NCBI RefSeq assembly: GCF_000299415.1
Contig: NZ_AMPG01000006.1
Span: forward strand, 62,001 to 126,000
DNA from: Candidatus Microthrix parvicella Bio17-1
Lineage (GTDB): Bacteria > Actinomycetota > Acidimicrobiia > Acidimicrobiales > Microtrichaceae
DNA: 64,000 bases
Direction of reading: 5' to 3'
How positions within the stretch are numbered: position 1 is the stretch's first letter; every line of letters starts with the position of its first letter. A model generated the notes under the pieces. That model saw nothing but the letters and a program-made list of their open reading frames with translations. It was not told the origin of the DNA and searched no databases. The position numbers were made by a program, and so were the translations under genes. Shown here in pieces: positions 1 to 7,997 of this stretch.

Positions 1-245
1 CGGATCGGGTAGAGCGCATCAGCGGTCGCAGCGAGTTCGTCGGGTGCTTGGCGACACCGGACGATGTCGGCGCGCAGGTAGCTGAGTGCAGCGACGCGAG
101 AGACCCGACGGTGACCGTGAGCGCCCTGCGTCCGCCGAAACGGGATCTCGCCACTCTTGAGGAGCCGAATCAGGGTCGGCCTCGACCCACCGATCAGGCG
201 CGCGGCCTCCTCGGCCGTGAGGCCATCGCGGCGGTCTTCCGACAA
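1..245 (-). CDS. Excisionase/antitoxin-type helix-turn-helix protein, C-terminus cut by window edge
   Basis: Reading the minus strand gives one open frame that runs off position 1. It contains the residues LTAEEAARLIGGSRPTLIRL followed by LLKSGEIPFRR and GHRRV. This is the usual pattern of MerR-like excisionase-family DNA-binding domains (helix, turn, recognition helix, then a wing ending in an HRR-like motif), often found in antitoxins paired with PIN toxins. No ATG is available. The TTG at 243-245 has a GGAGG about 8 bases upstream and is my chosen start, but the frame stays open further upstream, so the start is uncertain. Any partner toxin would lie outside the window to the left. Confidence 0.55.
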   Translation of the reverse strand, partial: MSEDRRDGLTAEEAARLIGGSRPTLIRLLKSGEIPFRRTQGAHGHRRVSRVAALSYLRADIVRCRQAPDELAATADALYPI

Positions 246-331
246 GAGGACTGCCCTCCAGGCCGCAGTAGACCGACAGCTTCGGAGAGGTTCGATGGGT
301 CGAAGGTGGTCAACCCCTTCGGGGGACAGGA

Positions 332-628
332 TCAGTCGGCGATGAACTGGACCGATTGACGGGCGGCCACCACCGGTTCGACGTGCTCGGTAACCACCGC
401 ACGGTGTGCGGGGTGTGCAAGGTAGGTGCGCCACGCGCGCTCGTCGGCGAACTCTCCGACCAGCGCCAGGGTGGCGTTGTCGTCGCGCAGGCCGAGGTCC
501 TCGCCCACCCGATACGAGAGAATCTCAGGAATCTGGGCGGGGAGCCCACGTAGGGCCTCGACCAGGCCCTTGACCTCGGCCGGGCGGGCGTCGGGGCGGA
601 CCGTCATCAACAGCACGTGGCGGAACAT
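332..628 (-). CDS. Dabb-family (stress-responsive A/B barrel) protein
   Basis: The product is 98 aa and begins MFRHVLLMTVRPDA. It has the ferredoxin-like alpha/beta pattern of the Dabb family: an N-terminal FRHVLL strand, a helix (VKGLVEALRGLPAQIPEI), then a strand with valine-rich core, and a C-terminal HPAHRAVVTEHVEPVV helix. Members are small dimeric proteins, some of them cyclases or stress proteins; the substrate here cannot be told. The start at 626-628 is set by an AAGGA seven bases upstream and by the family's usual N-terminus; the open frame extends upstream without similarity. Its start codon lies only 14 bp from that of the divergent YbaK gene. Confidence 0.82.
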   Translation of the reverse strand: MFRHVLLMTVRPDARPAEVKGLVEALRGLPAQIPEILSYRVGEDLGLRDDNATLALVGEFADERAWRTYLAHPAHRAVVTEHVEPVVAARQSVQFIAD

Positions 629-642
629 GGGAACATCCTTCC

Positions 643-1158
643 ATGACCAACGAAACCTCTGCGACCGCCGACGCGTCTGGAACTGCGACGTCAGGCAGCC
701 TTGCTCGGGTGGCACGGGCTCTTGAGGCTGCCGGTATCGACGCCGAAGTTCGGCACTTCGACGAATCGACACGCACCGCAGCGGATGCTGCCGCGGCGCT
801 CGGAGTGCATCAGGCCCAAATTGCCAAGACACTGGTGTTTTTGGCCGACGGTGAACCCATGGTGGTGGTGATGGGCGGGGATGATCGGGTGGATACTGCG
901 GCGTTGGGCACGGTGCTGAACGGGGCGATGATCGGCCGGGCGGACGCGGACGCTGTGCGCCGCGGCACCGGCTTCGCCATTGGTGGGGTGAGCCCTGCCG
1001 GACTGCCCGGTGGCCTCACCGTGCTGGTCGACCGCTCGTTGAGCGACATCGGGGAGATCTGGGCGGCCGCGGGCACCCCAACGAGCGTGTACCGCACCAG
1101 TTTCACCGAACTGCTGATGGTGACCCGCGGGCGAGAGGTGTCGGTGGCCCAGCAATGA
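643..1158 (+). CDS. YbaK/EbsC-family aminoacyl-tRNA deacylase
   Basis: The 171-aa product matches the YbaK/EbsC (prolyl-tRNA editing) fold. It has VARALEAAGIDAEVRHFDES near the N-terminus, then the typical AADAAAALGVHQAQIAKTLVF segment with the conserved lysine of the editing pocket, then a glycine-rich FAIGGVSPAGLP turn and a VLVDRSL strand. Family members hydrolyse mischarged tRNAs such as Cys-tRNA(Pro). The start ATG follows TCCTTCC without a clear Shine-Dalgarno, so a leaderless or very short-leader transcript is possible. It overlaps the downstream NYN gene by 4 bp (ATGA), implying co-translation. Confidence 0.85.
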   Translation: MTNETSATADASGTATSGSLARVARALEAAGIDAEVRHFDESTRTAADAAAALGVHQAQIAKTLVFLADGEPMVVVMGGDDRVDTAALGTVLNGAMIGRADADAVRRGTGFAIGGVSPAGLPGGLTVLVDRSLSDIGEIWAAAGTPTSVYRTSFTELLMVTRGREVSVAQQ

Positions 1159-1586
1159 CCGAAGGCCCAGCAATGATTGATGATCCGGTGAGCGCAGCGG
1201 TGCCGCTGTGGGTGATCGACGGCAACAACGTGATGGGTTCGGCCGCCGACGGCTGGTGGAACGACCCTGCCGCTGCTGCGGCACGGCTGGCCGAACGGGT
1301 TGGGCGCTGGGCCCGGTCGACCGACGCCTCGCTGGTGCTGGTGTTCGACGGGGCACCCAACGACGCGATCTCTGCAGCGGCCGGCGGCAACCTGGAGGTG
1401 CTGTTTGCCCGCCGGAAGGGTCGTGATGCGGCCGATGACCGCATCGTCGAGGAGGTGGCGGCCCGCTACGCCGAACATCCCCAGACCACCGTGGTCACGT
1501 CCGATCGCGGGCTGATTGCCCGTCTGCCCCCCGGCGTGATCACTGCGGGTGCCGGGCGGTTTTTGCGTTCGCTCACCGAGTTGTAG
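1155..1586 (+). CDS. NYN-domain (YacP-like) putative RNA nuclease
   Basis: The 143-aa protein carries a PIN-like NYN fold. WVIDGNNVMGS at about residues 17-27 supplies the first acidic residue and the DGNN signature. LVLVFDG at about 58-64 supplies another aspartate. A DAADDRIVEEV segment follows, and TVVTSDRGLI near 115 supplies the last aspartate. These four acidic positions form the metal site of YacP/NYN nucleases. Its ATG overlaps the stop of the YbaK gene (ATGA); a second ATG at 1173 is an alternative start. RNA processing or decay is a family-based inference. Confidence 0.8.
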   Translation: MTEGPAMIDDPVSAAVPLWVIDGNNVMGSAADGWWNDPAAAAARLAERVGRWARSTDASLVLVFDGAPNDAISAAAGGNLEVLFARRKGRDAADDRIVEEVAARYAEHPQTTVVTSDRGLIARLPPGVITAGAGRFLRSLTEL

Positions 1587-1610
1587 GTACTCGTAGAGGT
1601 CGGTACGGCT

Positions 1611-2210
1611 TCAGGGAAGAGCGGCACCGAAGGCCAGTGCCATTCGAACCAGGCGTCCTTGACCGCCCGTCATTTCTCCACCGAGTGCCACCGAGATCGC
1701 CTCCTCCGGGGTCACCCACGCAAGGTCGAGCGCGTCCTGAGATGGCGAGCACGGCCCGTCGACCGGAACGACGTAGGCCAGGCTGACTGCGTGCTGGCGA
1801 GGATCGTGAAACCCGGTGATCTCGTGGTCGGGGAAATACTCGACCACCGTGAAGGGCACCACCGACACCGGTAGCAGCGGCTCTGCGTCCGGGCCCAGGT
1901 CCTTGGCCAGATGCCGCAACAGTGCGTCTCGCACCCGTTCGCCGAAGAGCACCCGGCCCGACACCACGGCGCGGCTCATCGAACCGTCGGGCAGCATGCG
2001 CAGCAGCAGGCCCACCTCGACCACCTCGCCCACTGGGTTCACCCGCACGGGCACCGCGTCGACGTACACCATGGGCACCGAATCGCGCGCCGCACCCAAA
2101 CGTTCCGGGCTGAGCCACCCCGACTCGGCCAACGGGCTGCCATGAGCCGAGGGGTGGATCACATCCACCTCCTTGAACGAACCGCCGTCACGAACCGCAC
2201 CTTCGTTCAC
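1611..2210 (-). CDS. NUDIX-like hydrolase, DUF4916 type
   Basis: The 199-aa protein has the segment WLSPERLGAARDSVPMVYVD that is typical of the actinobacterial DUF4916 branch of NUDIX-like proteins. It then has VGLLLRM, a GRVLFGERVRDALLRHL helix standing where the NUDIX box lies, and a C-terminal WVTPEEA. The canonical NUDIX GX5EX7REUXEEXGU box is not clearly preserved, so catalysis is uncertain. The GTG start at 2208-2210 overlaps the TGA of the gene upstream on the same strand (GTGA), so the two are probably co-translated. It is convergent with the NYN gene, with 24 bp between. Confidence 0.75.
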   Translation of the reverse strand: MNEGAVRDGGSFKEVDVIHPSAHGSPLAESGWLSPERLGAARDSVPMVYVDAVPVRVNPVGEVVEVGLLLRMLPDGSMSRAVVSGRVLFGERVRDALLRHLAKDLGPDAEPLLPVSVVPFTVVEYFPDHEITGFHDPRQHAVSLAYVVPVDGPCSPSQDALDLAWVTPEEAISVALGGEMTGGQGRLVRMALAFGAALP

Positions 2211-2659
2211 AGCTCCGGGGAGTCCTCGAAGACCTGATCCCGGTCCTCCTCGATGAGTTCCAAAACCTCCTCGTCGGCGGGCATGACCGCCGGTGCGGCT
2301 TGCTGGTGCGGTTCGACTGCATCTTGCGCCAAAAGGTCGGGCACCTCGGTCAGGCCCAGTTCCTCCCGAACAGAACGCACCACCTCGGCGTCGTCGAGGA
2401 GTCCGGGCTCGAAGTCGTCCTCCAAGACGAAGTACTCGACTGCACCACGCAGAAGTGCACGTTGGTCGTCGTCGAGCTCCTCGGCGTGATCCAGCAGCGC
2501 AGAGATCTGCTTGGCCAACCGGTGGGCACGCGCCGACTCCGGGCTGGCCTCCAATTCGGCCAGTCTGGTGGCGACGCGTTCGCGCAGTTCGGGGATCTGG
2601 GAGACCATCAGGTCATCGGCCAACATCCTGGCTCGGGCGAGTGCAACTTCGGTGGGCAT
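2207..2659 (-). CDS. Conserved-looking acidic protein of unknown function
   Basis: The 150-aa product begins MPTEVALARARMLADDLMVS. I do not recognise the family. It is mostly helical by composition. A charged helix (ARAHRLAKQISALLDHAEEL) is followed by RGAVEYFVLEDDFEPGLLDD and then an acidic C-terminal half rich in Glu and Asp that ends FEDSPEL. There is no signal peptide and no membrane segment. The start at 2657-2659 was chosen because the upstream extension of the frame has no protein-like composition. It is the first gene of a two-gene minus-strand operon with the NUDIX-like gene and is divergent from nei. Confidence 0.7.
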   Translation of the reverse strand: MPTEVALARARMLADDLMVSQIPELRERVATRLAELEASPESARAHRLAKQISALLDHAEELDDDQRALLRGAVEYFVLEDDFEPGLLDDAEVVRSVREELGLTEVPDLLAQDAVEPHQQAAPAVMPADEEVLELIEEDRDQVFEDSPEL

Positions 2660-2784
2660 GGGTGCTCCTGAGTCGGGCCACGCGCTGGCCTCAGTGGTAC
2701 CCGCAGTGCGTCCAGCGCATACGGAGATCTCCAGTTTGTCACGACCGAGGTGGCACGCGTCGCTGTTGCGGGCAGTCTGTTGGG

Positions 2785-3570
2785 ATGCCTGAGGGTGACA
2801 CTCTGTACAAGGCGGCTGCGCGCCTCGCCCCGGCACTCGTCGGTCGGGAACTGACGCGGTTCGAGGCCCCCCGGCTGCAGGGCCTTCGGCCGCGTCCGGG
2901 CGAACGGATTGAGTGGGTGAGGTCTCGGGGTAAGCACCTGCTCATCGCATGCGCCGGGGGGCTGGTGGTGGAAACCCACCTGCAGATGGCAGGGACGTGG
3001 CAGCTGGTGCGCACCGGGGACCGGTGGCCACGTCCCGCCCACCTGCTGCGGTGCCGTCTCGATGTCGACGGGTGGCAGGCGTTGTGCTTCTCGGCCCCTC
3101 AGGTCCGTACCTGGCCGGCAGCCGACGTGGACACTCACCGTTCGCCGTTGGCTCACCTGGGGCCGGACCTGTGTCGGGTCGACGCCGACCTGGACGCAGT
3201 CGTGGGGTTGATGTCCCGATTGGTGGGACCGACCGATGTCGTGGGCGACGTCTTGTTGGACCAGCGCATGTTCTGCGGGGTCGGCAACGTCTACCGAAAC
3301 GAGGTGTGTTGGGCTTTGAGGCTGCACCCCACCACGCCGATGACGCAGCTCGACGACCCCATGCGAAAACGCTCGGTGGCAACATCGGCCCGGCAACTTC
3401 GCTCAAACCTGGGCGCCGGGCCGAGGCGGACCGTGCGTGGAGGGCTGGCGGTCTACGACCGGGCCGGGGCACCGTGTCGACGATGCCAGAGTCGCGTCCA
3501 GACGGGTCGCAGCGGCCTCGGTGATCGGGTGACGTTCTGGTGTCCGTCCTGTCAGCCGACACACCGGTAA
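2785..3570 (+). CDS. nei: Formamidopyrimidine/endonuclease VIII-type DNA glycosylase (Nei2-like)
   Basis: The 261-aa protein starts MPEGDTLYKAAARL, giving the catalytic Pro2-Glu3 pair of the Fpg/Nei family in the variant seen in mycobacterial Nei2. SRGKHLL supplies the beta-elimination lysine. The H2TH DNA-binding segment LLDQRMFCGVGNVYRNEV is present, and a C-terminal zinc finger has CRRC and CPSC pairs about 18 residues apart. The enzyme should excise oxidised pyrimidines and nick the abasic site. The open frame extends about 490 bp upstream, but the MPEGD start is fixed by the chemistry, since the processed N-terminal proline is the nucleophile. Confidence 0.93.
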   Translation: MPEGDTLYKAAARLAPALVGRELTRFEAPRLQGLRPRPGERIEWVRSRGKHLLIACAGGLVVETHLQMAGTWQLVRTGDRWPRPAHLLRCRLDVDGWQALCFSAPQVRTWPAADVDTHRSPLAHLGPDLCRVDADLDAVVGLMSRLVGPTDVVGDVLLDQRMFCGVGNVYRNEVCWALRLHPTTPMTQLDDPMRKRSVATSARQLRSNLGAGPRRTVRGGLAVYDRAGAPCRRCQSRVQTGRSGLGDRVTFWCPSCQPTHR

Positions 3571-3595
3571 CCCCCTGTGTCGTTACCCTGACACG

Positions 3596-4171
3596 GTGAC
3601 GTACGTGACCGTTGAGGAATCCCGGCCGCTCCGATCGTTGAGGCATCGAGCCGTTTTCGGACTGCTGGCCGTGGGTGCCCTCCTCGTTGCCGGATGCGGG
3701 GGTGGTGATCCCACCGGAGCCGGATCGGCCGCCACCGCCGATCAAGGTGGCGCGCCACTGGCGGATGAGGCGACGAGTTCGTTGCTGCTCACCAAGGTCG
3801 TCGACGGCTCCGAGGTGGCCCTGGGTGACGCGGTGGCAAGCGACCGGCCCACGTTGCTGTGGTTTTGGGCACCGCATTGACCGGCGTGTCGGGCTGAGGC
3901 GCCCGAGATCGAGCAGTTGGCTCGAGATCATGGGAATGAGTTGAAGGTGGTGGGGTTGGGCACCCAGGACAGCCTCCCGGAGGCCAAAGAGTTCCAGGAG
4001 GAGTTCAACATCAGCTCCACCGAGCTCCTTTGGGAGGACGGGTTCGATTCGTGGCAGGCCTTGGGTATCAGCGCCCAGCCGGCCGGCATCCTGCTCGACG
4101 CCGATGGCGAGGTGGTGCGGTCGTGGCAGGGGCCGGTGCCGCCTGACGAGGTGCTGGCCGCCCTGGCCTGA
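3596..4171 (+). CDS. Thioredoxin-fold (DsbE/TlpA/MPT53-like) lipoprotein with in-frame TGA, probable selenocysteine
   Basis: One continuous frame from GTG 3596 to the stop at 4171 would encode 191 residues if the TGA at 3878-3880 is read through. Residues about 22-38 form a lipoprotein signal ending LLVAGCGGG. The active site reads FWAP-H-(TGA)-PAC-RAEAPE, so the TGA sits exactly at the first cysteine of CxxC (residue 95), with Cys98 as partner. After it the fold continues with KVVGLGTQD, a GISAQPAGILLD strand carrying the cis-proline, and a closing DGEVV strand. The downstream half has protein-like composition in the same frame. A SECIS-like hairpin starts 9 bases after the TGA. The expected product is an extracytoplasmic thiol(selenol) oxidoreductase. 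The alternative is a nonsense mutation or sequencing error at that codon. Confidence 0.8.
3889..3906 (+). promoter_or_regulatory. Candidate bacterial SECIS hairpin
   Basis: TCGGGC at 3889-3894 and GCCCGA at 3901-3906 form a perfect 6-bp stem around the six-base loop TGAGGC. The loop begins 15 nt after the in-frame TGA (3878-3880), and its second base is G. Known bacterial SECIS elements lie just downstream of the UGA within the coding sequence and have a short stem and a small G-containing apical loop; this one is at the near end of the usual distance. No sel genes are in the window. Confidence 0.5.
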
Positions 4172-4304
4172 ACTGCTGGTTCGTCGGCTGCAACCGCTGC
4201 CCTACCGAGCGACGGCGTGCCGAAACGCATGGGTCGGATGGGTCGCAGATCGAGTTGCTTGACCTACCCGTTTCCCCTGGGTTTTCGTTACGTGTTCGGT
4301 ACAC

Positions 4305-4341
4305 TCGCCTCAGCGTTTTCCAAGAGGAACCGCTGAGGCGA
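4305..4341 (+). promoter_or_regulatory. Strong leader hairpin upstream of the sugar transferase
   Basis: TCGCCTCAGCG (4305-4315) and CGCTGAGGCGA (4331-4341) are perfect 11-bp inverted arms. TTCC and GGAA inside them add four more pairs around an AAGA loop. A -10-like TACACT sits at 4300-4305, though no good -35 is seen. The hairpin ends 23 bp before the ATG of the next gene and has no U-tract, so it is more likely an RNA leader structure or operator than a terminator. Confidence 0.45.
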
Positions 4342-4364
4342 ACCACCCTGGCGGGACGGCGAAC

Positions 4365-5840
4365 ATGACATTTACCATCGGCGCGCGGGCGCCGGATTCT
4401 GTTGATCGGCTGGTCGACTTCGACTTTGATACGCGGCCGTTGCGTCCCTCCGGCTTTGGCGCCAAGGTTTCGTTGGCGACAGCCGATTCGATCACGATGC
4501 TGGTGACCTCCCTCCTGGTGATGGGATTGGTTGCCTGCTTCGGTGACTGGGGGCCGACCTCCTGGCGCAATCATCTGCTGGTGTTGGGCATCTCAGTGCC
4601 CATCTGGCCCACCGTGTTTGTGCAGCACAAGCTGTACACCACCCGCTTTGTCACCCGGCTTTTGGACGAGACGCGGCGAGTGACACACGCCATCTTCATC
4701 GGCGTCGTCGCATTGGTGGTCGTCGCGTCGCTGGCAAAGCTGGACGTTTCGCGGGCCTATCTGGTGGGGCTGCTGGTACTGGGCAACGTGTTCCTTGTCT
4801 CAGAAAGGTTTGCGGCGCGTCGGATCTTTGCCCGTCGCCGCTCGGGTGGGGCGTCGATGAAGCGGGTGCTGGTGGTGGGCACCAGCACGGAGGCGGTCGC
4901 GCTGCATCAGATGTTCAAGGTCGAGAAGCACCTGGGTTATGAGGCGGTGGCCTTCGTTGACGACGATCTGGGTGCCTCCCCTGAGATCGACGGCATTCCG
5001 GTGTTCCGAGACATTGAGGACCTGGTCCCGCTTGCGGATGCCACGTCGGCTCAGGGCGTCGTTATCGCTGCGACGGCGCTGAGCCTGGAACGATCCAACC
5101 ATCTGGTGCGTGAGCTGTCCGAGGCCGGGTTGCACGTCGAGATCACCTGGCCCTTGCGCGACATCGCTTCGCACCGTCTCACGGTTCGGCCGCTCGGCCG
5201 CTTCCCCGTTGCGTATGTGGAGCCGGTGGCCCGCTACGGGTGGCGTCGAGTGGCAAAGCGAACGTTCGACCTGCTGGTGGCCGGCACGGGCCTGATCGTG
5301 GTCTCGCCCGTGCTGGCGGCTGCTGCGATCGCGGTGAAGCTCACCTCGCCCGGGCCGGTGCTGTTTCGTCAAACCCGGGTTGGTCAGTACGCCAGACCGT
5401 TTGAGGTGCTCAAGCTGCGCACGATGGTGCTTGACGCCGAGGCCCGCCTGGCGGCCCTCGGCGAGTTGAACGAGGCCGATGGTCCCATGTTCAAGATGGC
5501 ACACGATCCCCGGATCACTCGGGTTGGCGGGTTTCTGCGGCGCACCTCCCTTGACGAACTCCCGCAGCTGTGGAACGTCGCGCGGGGCCAGATGAGCCTG
5601 GTCGGCCCTCGCCCGGCGCTGCCGTCCGAGATGGTCGAGTGGGACTCGGAGTTGTACAACCGCCTCCGGGTCAAGCCCGGCATCACCGGCATGTGGCAGG
5701 TGAACGGCCGCAGCGGGTCGTCGTTCGCCGACTATCAGCGCCTGGACCTGTATTACGTCGACAACTGGTCGATCCTGGTGGATGTCGGGATTTTGGCAAA
5801 GACCTTGCCCGCCGTGTTGTCGTCGAGGGGTGCCATGTAG
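4365..5840 (+). CDS. Exopolysaccharide polyprenyl-phosphate glycosylphosphotransferase
   Basis: The 491-aa protein has four N-terminal membrane segments (about residues 35-145) and a cytoplasmic Rossmann-like domain starting KRVLVVGTSTEAVALHQMF near residue 166. A further membrane helix (DLLVAGTGLIVVSPVLAAAA) precedes the C-terminal bacterial sugar transferase domain. That domain shows SPGPVLFRQTRVG, FEVLKLRTM, RTSLDELPQLWNV, SLVGPRP and PGITGMWQVNGRS, the hallmarks of WbaP/CpsE-type initiating enzymes. These move a sugar-1-phosphate from a nucleotide sugar to undecaprenyl phosphate to start polysaccharide repeat synthesis. Length and domain order match the family. It is followed after 21 bp by an alpha-galactosidase. 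Confidence 0.92.
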   Translation: MTFTIGARAPDSVDRLVDFDFDTRPLRPSGFGAKVSLATADSITMLVTSLLVMGLVACFGDWGPTSWRNHLLVLGISVPIWPTVFVQHKLYTTRFVTRLLDETRRVTHAIFIGVVALVVVASLAKLDVSRAYLVGLLVLGNVFLVSERFAARRIFARRRSGGASMKRVLVVGTSTEAVALHQMFKVEKHLGYEAVAFVDDDLGASPEIDGIPVFRDIEDLVPLADATSAQGVVIAATALSLERSNHLVRELSEAGLHVEITWPLRDIASHRLTVRPLGRFPVAYVEPVARYGWRRVAKRTFDLLVAGTGLIVVSPVLAAAAIAVKLTSPGPVLFRQTRVGQYARPFEVLKLRTMVLDAEARLAALGELNEADGPMFKMAHDPRITRVGGFLRRTSLDELPQLWNVARGQMSLVGPRPALPSEMVEWDSELYNRLRVKPGITGMWQVNGRSGSSFADYQRLDLYYVDNWSILVDVGILAKTLPAVLSSRGAM

Positions 5841-5861
5841 CGAGGTTCGCTACCGTGCCGC

Positions 5862-7997
5862 ATGGCAGATGACAACGCGGTGGTGGATGGAAGCGCTGTT
5901 CGGGTGGATGCGGGCGGCTGGGGGTTGACCTGGGCCGCCGATGATGCAGGGTGTCTGCGTCAGGTGGGCCTTGGGCCGGAGGGTGCCACGGCCCAACTCG
6001 GCGAGATCCCCCTTGCCCTGTTCCCCGACGCCTACCCGACCTATGGGGGAGGGGACGCCCTCCGCCCGCCCGCCCTGCGAATCACCCACGCCGACGGCAG
6101 CCTCACCACCCGGCTGGTGGTGGAGCACGTGTCCCGCATGGTGGAGCCGGGCGGTGAACACGTGACGATGAGATGCCGCGATGAGCGCTTCCACCTGCAC
6201 GTCGAGCATCACCTGCGTACCCATCCGGCGTCGGGTGTGCTGGAGCAGTGGGTGGAGATCCTTCACGAGGAGCCGGGCCCGGTACGGCTGATGAGCTACG
6301 ACTCGATGTCTCCGTTGCTCCTTGCAAGCCCTGACGCAGAGGTGGTGCAGTTTGTTGGCGGCGGTTGGGCCGATGAGTGGCGTTGGAACGAAGAGGGCTT
6401 GTCACCGGGTACCAAGTCGTTGGCGAGCTTCGGTGGGGTGCAACCCCACCTGCAGGCTGCACCGATGCTGTTGTTATCACCGTCTGGGCCTGGTTCCGAG
6501 CGGTCTGGGGACTCGTTGGGGTGTTCCATCCAGTGGGGGGGCAACACCAGGTTCGACCTGGATGTGCGGCCGAAGGGCGACCTCGCGGCGCCGTCAGAAC
6601 TGCGTTTGCGCTGTGGGGCAAACCCGCTTGGTGCCGAGTACCTGCTGGATCCCGGTGTGCGGTTTGTTGCTCCAGCGGTCGCATGGACCTGGGCGACGAC
6701 CGGTCGGGCGGAGGTGACGCGCCGCTTCCACATCTGGACCCGGGAGCGGGTTCTGCGCGACCCCAACCGGGTTCGGCCAGTGGTTGCGAACAACTGGGAG
6801 GCCACCTTCTTCGACTTCGACGAGGCACGCATTCTTGATCTGATCGATCAGTCCGGCGAGCTTGGCGCCGAAGTGTTTCTGCTGGACGACGGATGGTTTG
6901 GTACCAACCATCCCCGTGACGATGACACCGCAGGGCTTGGTGACTGGGATGTCGACCGGGCAAAGCTTCCCAACGGCCTGGCGCCACTCGCCGACGCAGC
7001 CGCCGCCCGTGGCCTGCGCTTTGGTATCTGGGTGGAGCCGGAGATGGTGAACCCGCTCAGCGAGTTGTATGTCGACCATCCCGACTGGGTGGTGCGGGAC
7101 AGCCGAGAGCCCGCCGAGCACCGCAACCAGTTGGTCCTCGACCCGCTGATCGACGAGGTGCGGGAGTTTGAGGCGTCGGTGGTCGACCGGGCACTGTGCG
7201 ACCCGGGCATCAGCTACGTGAAATGGGACGCCAATCGGCCGATCACCGACCCGGGATCGACCCAACTGGGGCCAGACCGGCAGGCGAACCTGTGGGTCGA
7301 TCAGGTGCATGCCACCTGGGCGGTGATGGACGAGGTGGTGCGACGCCACCCGGAGGTCGAGCTGATGCTGTGCGCCTCAGGTGGTGGCCGTACCGATCAC
7401 GCCACACTCCGTCGCTTTCATGAGTTTTGGACGTCCGACAACACCGATCCGGTGACCCGGGTGCGCATGCAATGGGCCTGCTCGCACTTCTTTCCTGCCG
7501 CTGCGATGGCGGCGCACGTGACCCGTTGGGGAGGTCGGCCAATTCATTTTGGGTGCGCCGTGGCGTTGTCTGGCCGGTTTGGCCTCGATCTCGACCTGTT
7601 GGCGCTCAGCTCCGATGAGTGGGCCGCATGTCGCTCAGCGGTGGCGTTGGCCAAGCGCACCCAACGCCTGGTGCAGCAGGGCCGGCTGGTGCGTCTGGTT
7701 TCGCCGATGGATCGCGCCGATCGTTCTCGTGCCGCACTTGCCTGTATCGATCCTGGCAGCGACGAGACGGTGTTGTTCGCCTACCAGCTGGAGGCATCAA
7801 ACAGGCCGGGCCCGTCGCTGATGCTGGACTGGTTGGATCCTGACGCGACCTACACGGTGACCGAGACCGATCTGGCTGTGGCGGGTGGGGCCGCGGTCAC
7901 CCAACGATCAGGGCGCGAGCTGATCGACGGGTTGGATTGGCAGCTCACCGAGCCTGAGACGGCCAGAGTCTGGGAGATCACACCCGTTCGGGGATGA
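5862..7997 (+). CDS. GH36-type alpha-galactosidase
   Basis: The 711-aa protein has the full GH36 layout: an N-terminal beta-sandwich, then a TIM barrel that starts near residue 310 with VVANNWEATFFDFDEARI. FLLDDGWFG, GIWVEPEMVNP and YVKWDANR follow, with Asp456 as the expected nucleophile, and TSDNTDP supplies Asp526 as acid/base. A small C-terminal beta domain ends the protein. The product should hydrolyse terminal alpha-galactosides in the cytoplasm, as no signal peptide is visible. The start ATG is 21 bp after the sugar transferase stop. Its 3' end overlaps the convergent MenJ-like gene by 20 bp. Confidence 0.92.
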   Translation: MADDNAVVDGSAVRVDAGGWGLTWAADDAGCLRQVGLGPEGATAQLGEIPLALFPDAYPTYGGGDALRPPALRITHADGSLTTRLVVEHVSRMVEPGGEHVTMRCRDERFHLHVEHHLRTHPASGVLEQWVEILHEEPGPVRLMSYDSMSPLLLASPDAEVVQFVGGGWADEWRWNEEGLSPGTKSLASFGGVQPHLQAAPMLLLSPSGPGSERSGDSLGCSIQWGGNTRFDLDVRPKGDLAAPSELRLRCGANPLGAEYLLDPGVRFVAPAVAWTWATTGRAEVTRRFHIWTRERVLRDPNRVRPVVANNWEATFFDFDEARILDLIDQSGELGAEVFLLDDGWFGTNHPRDDDTAGLGDWDVDRAKLPNGLAPLADAAAARGLRFGIWVEPEMVNPLSELYVDHPDWVVRDSREPAEHRNQLVLDPLIDEVREFEASVVDRALCDPGISYVKWDANRPITDPGSTQLGPDRQANLWVDQVHATWAVMDEVVRRHPEVELMLCASGGGRTDHATLRRFHEFWTSDNTDPVTRVRMQWACSHFFPAAAMAAHVTRWGGRPIHFGCAVALSGRFGLDLDLLALSSDEWAACRSAVALAKRTQRLVQQGRLVRLVSPMDRADRSRAALACIDPGSDETVLFAYQLEASNRPGPSLMLDWLDPDATYTVTETDLAVAGGAAVTQRSGRELIDGLDWQLTEPETARVWEITPVRG

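Noticed and set aside
48-359. Plus-strand frame at the left edge
   Set aside because: The minus strand here encodes a clear helix-turn-helix domain; the plus frame has no recognisable features.
3596-3880. Reading 3596-3880 as a complete 94-aa protein and 3917-4171 as a separate gene
   Set aside because: Both lie in the same frame, and together they form one thioredoxin fold. The join is a single TGA at the active-site cysteine, so neither a frameshift nor two genes explains it well.
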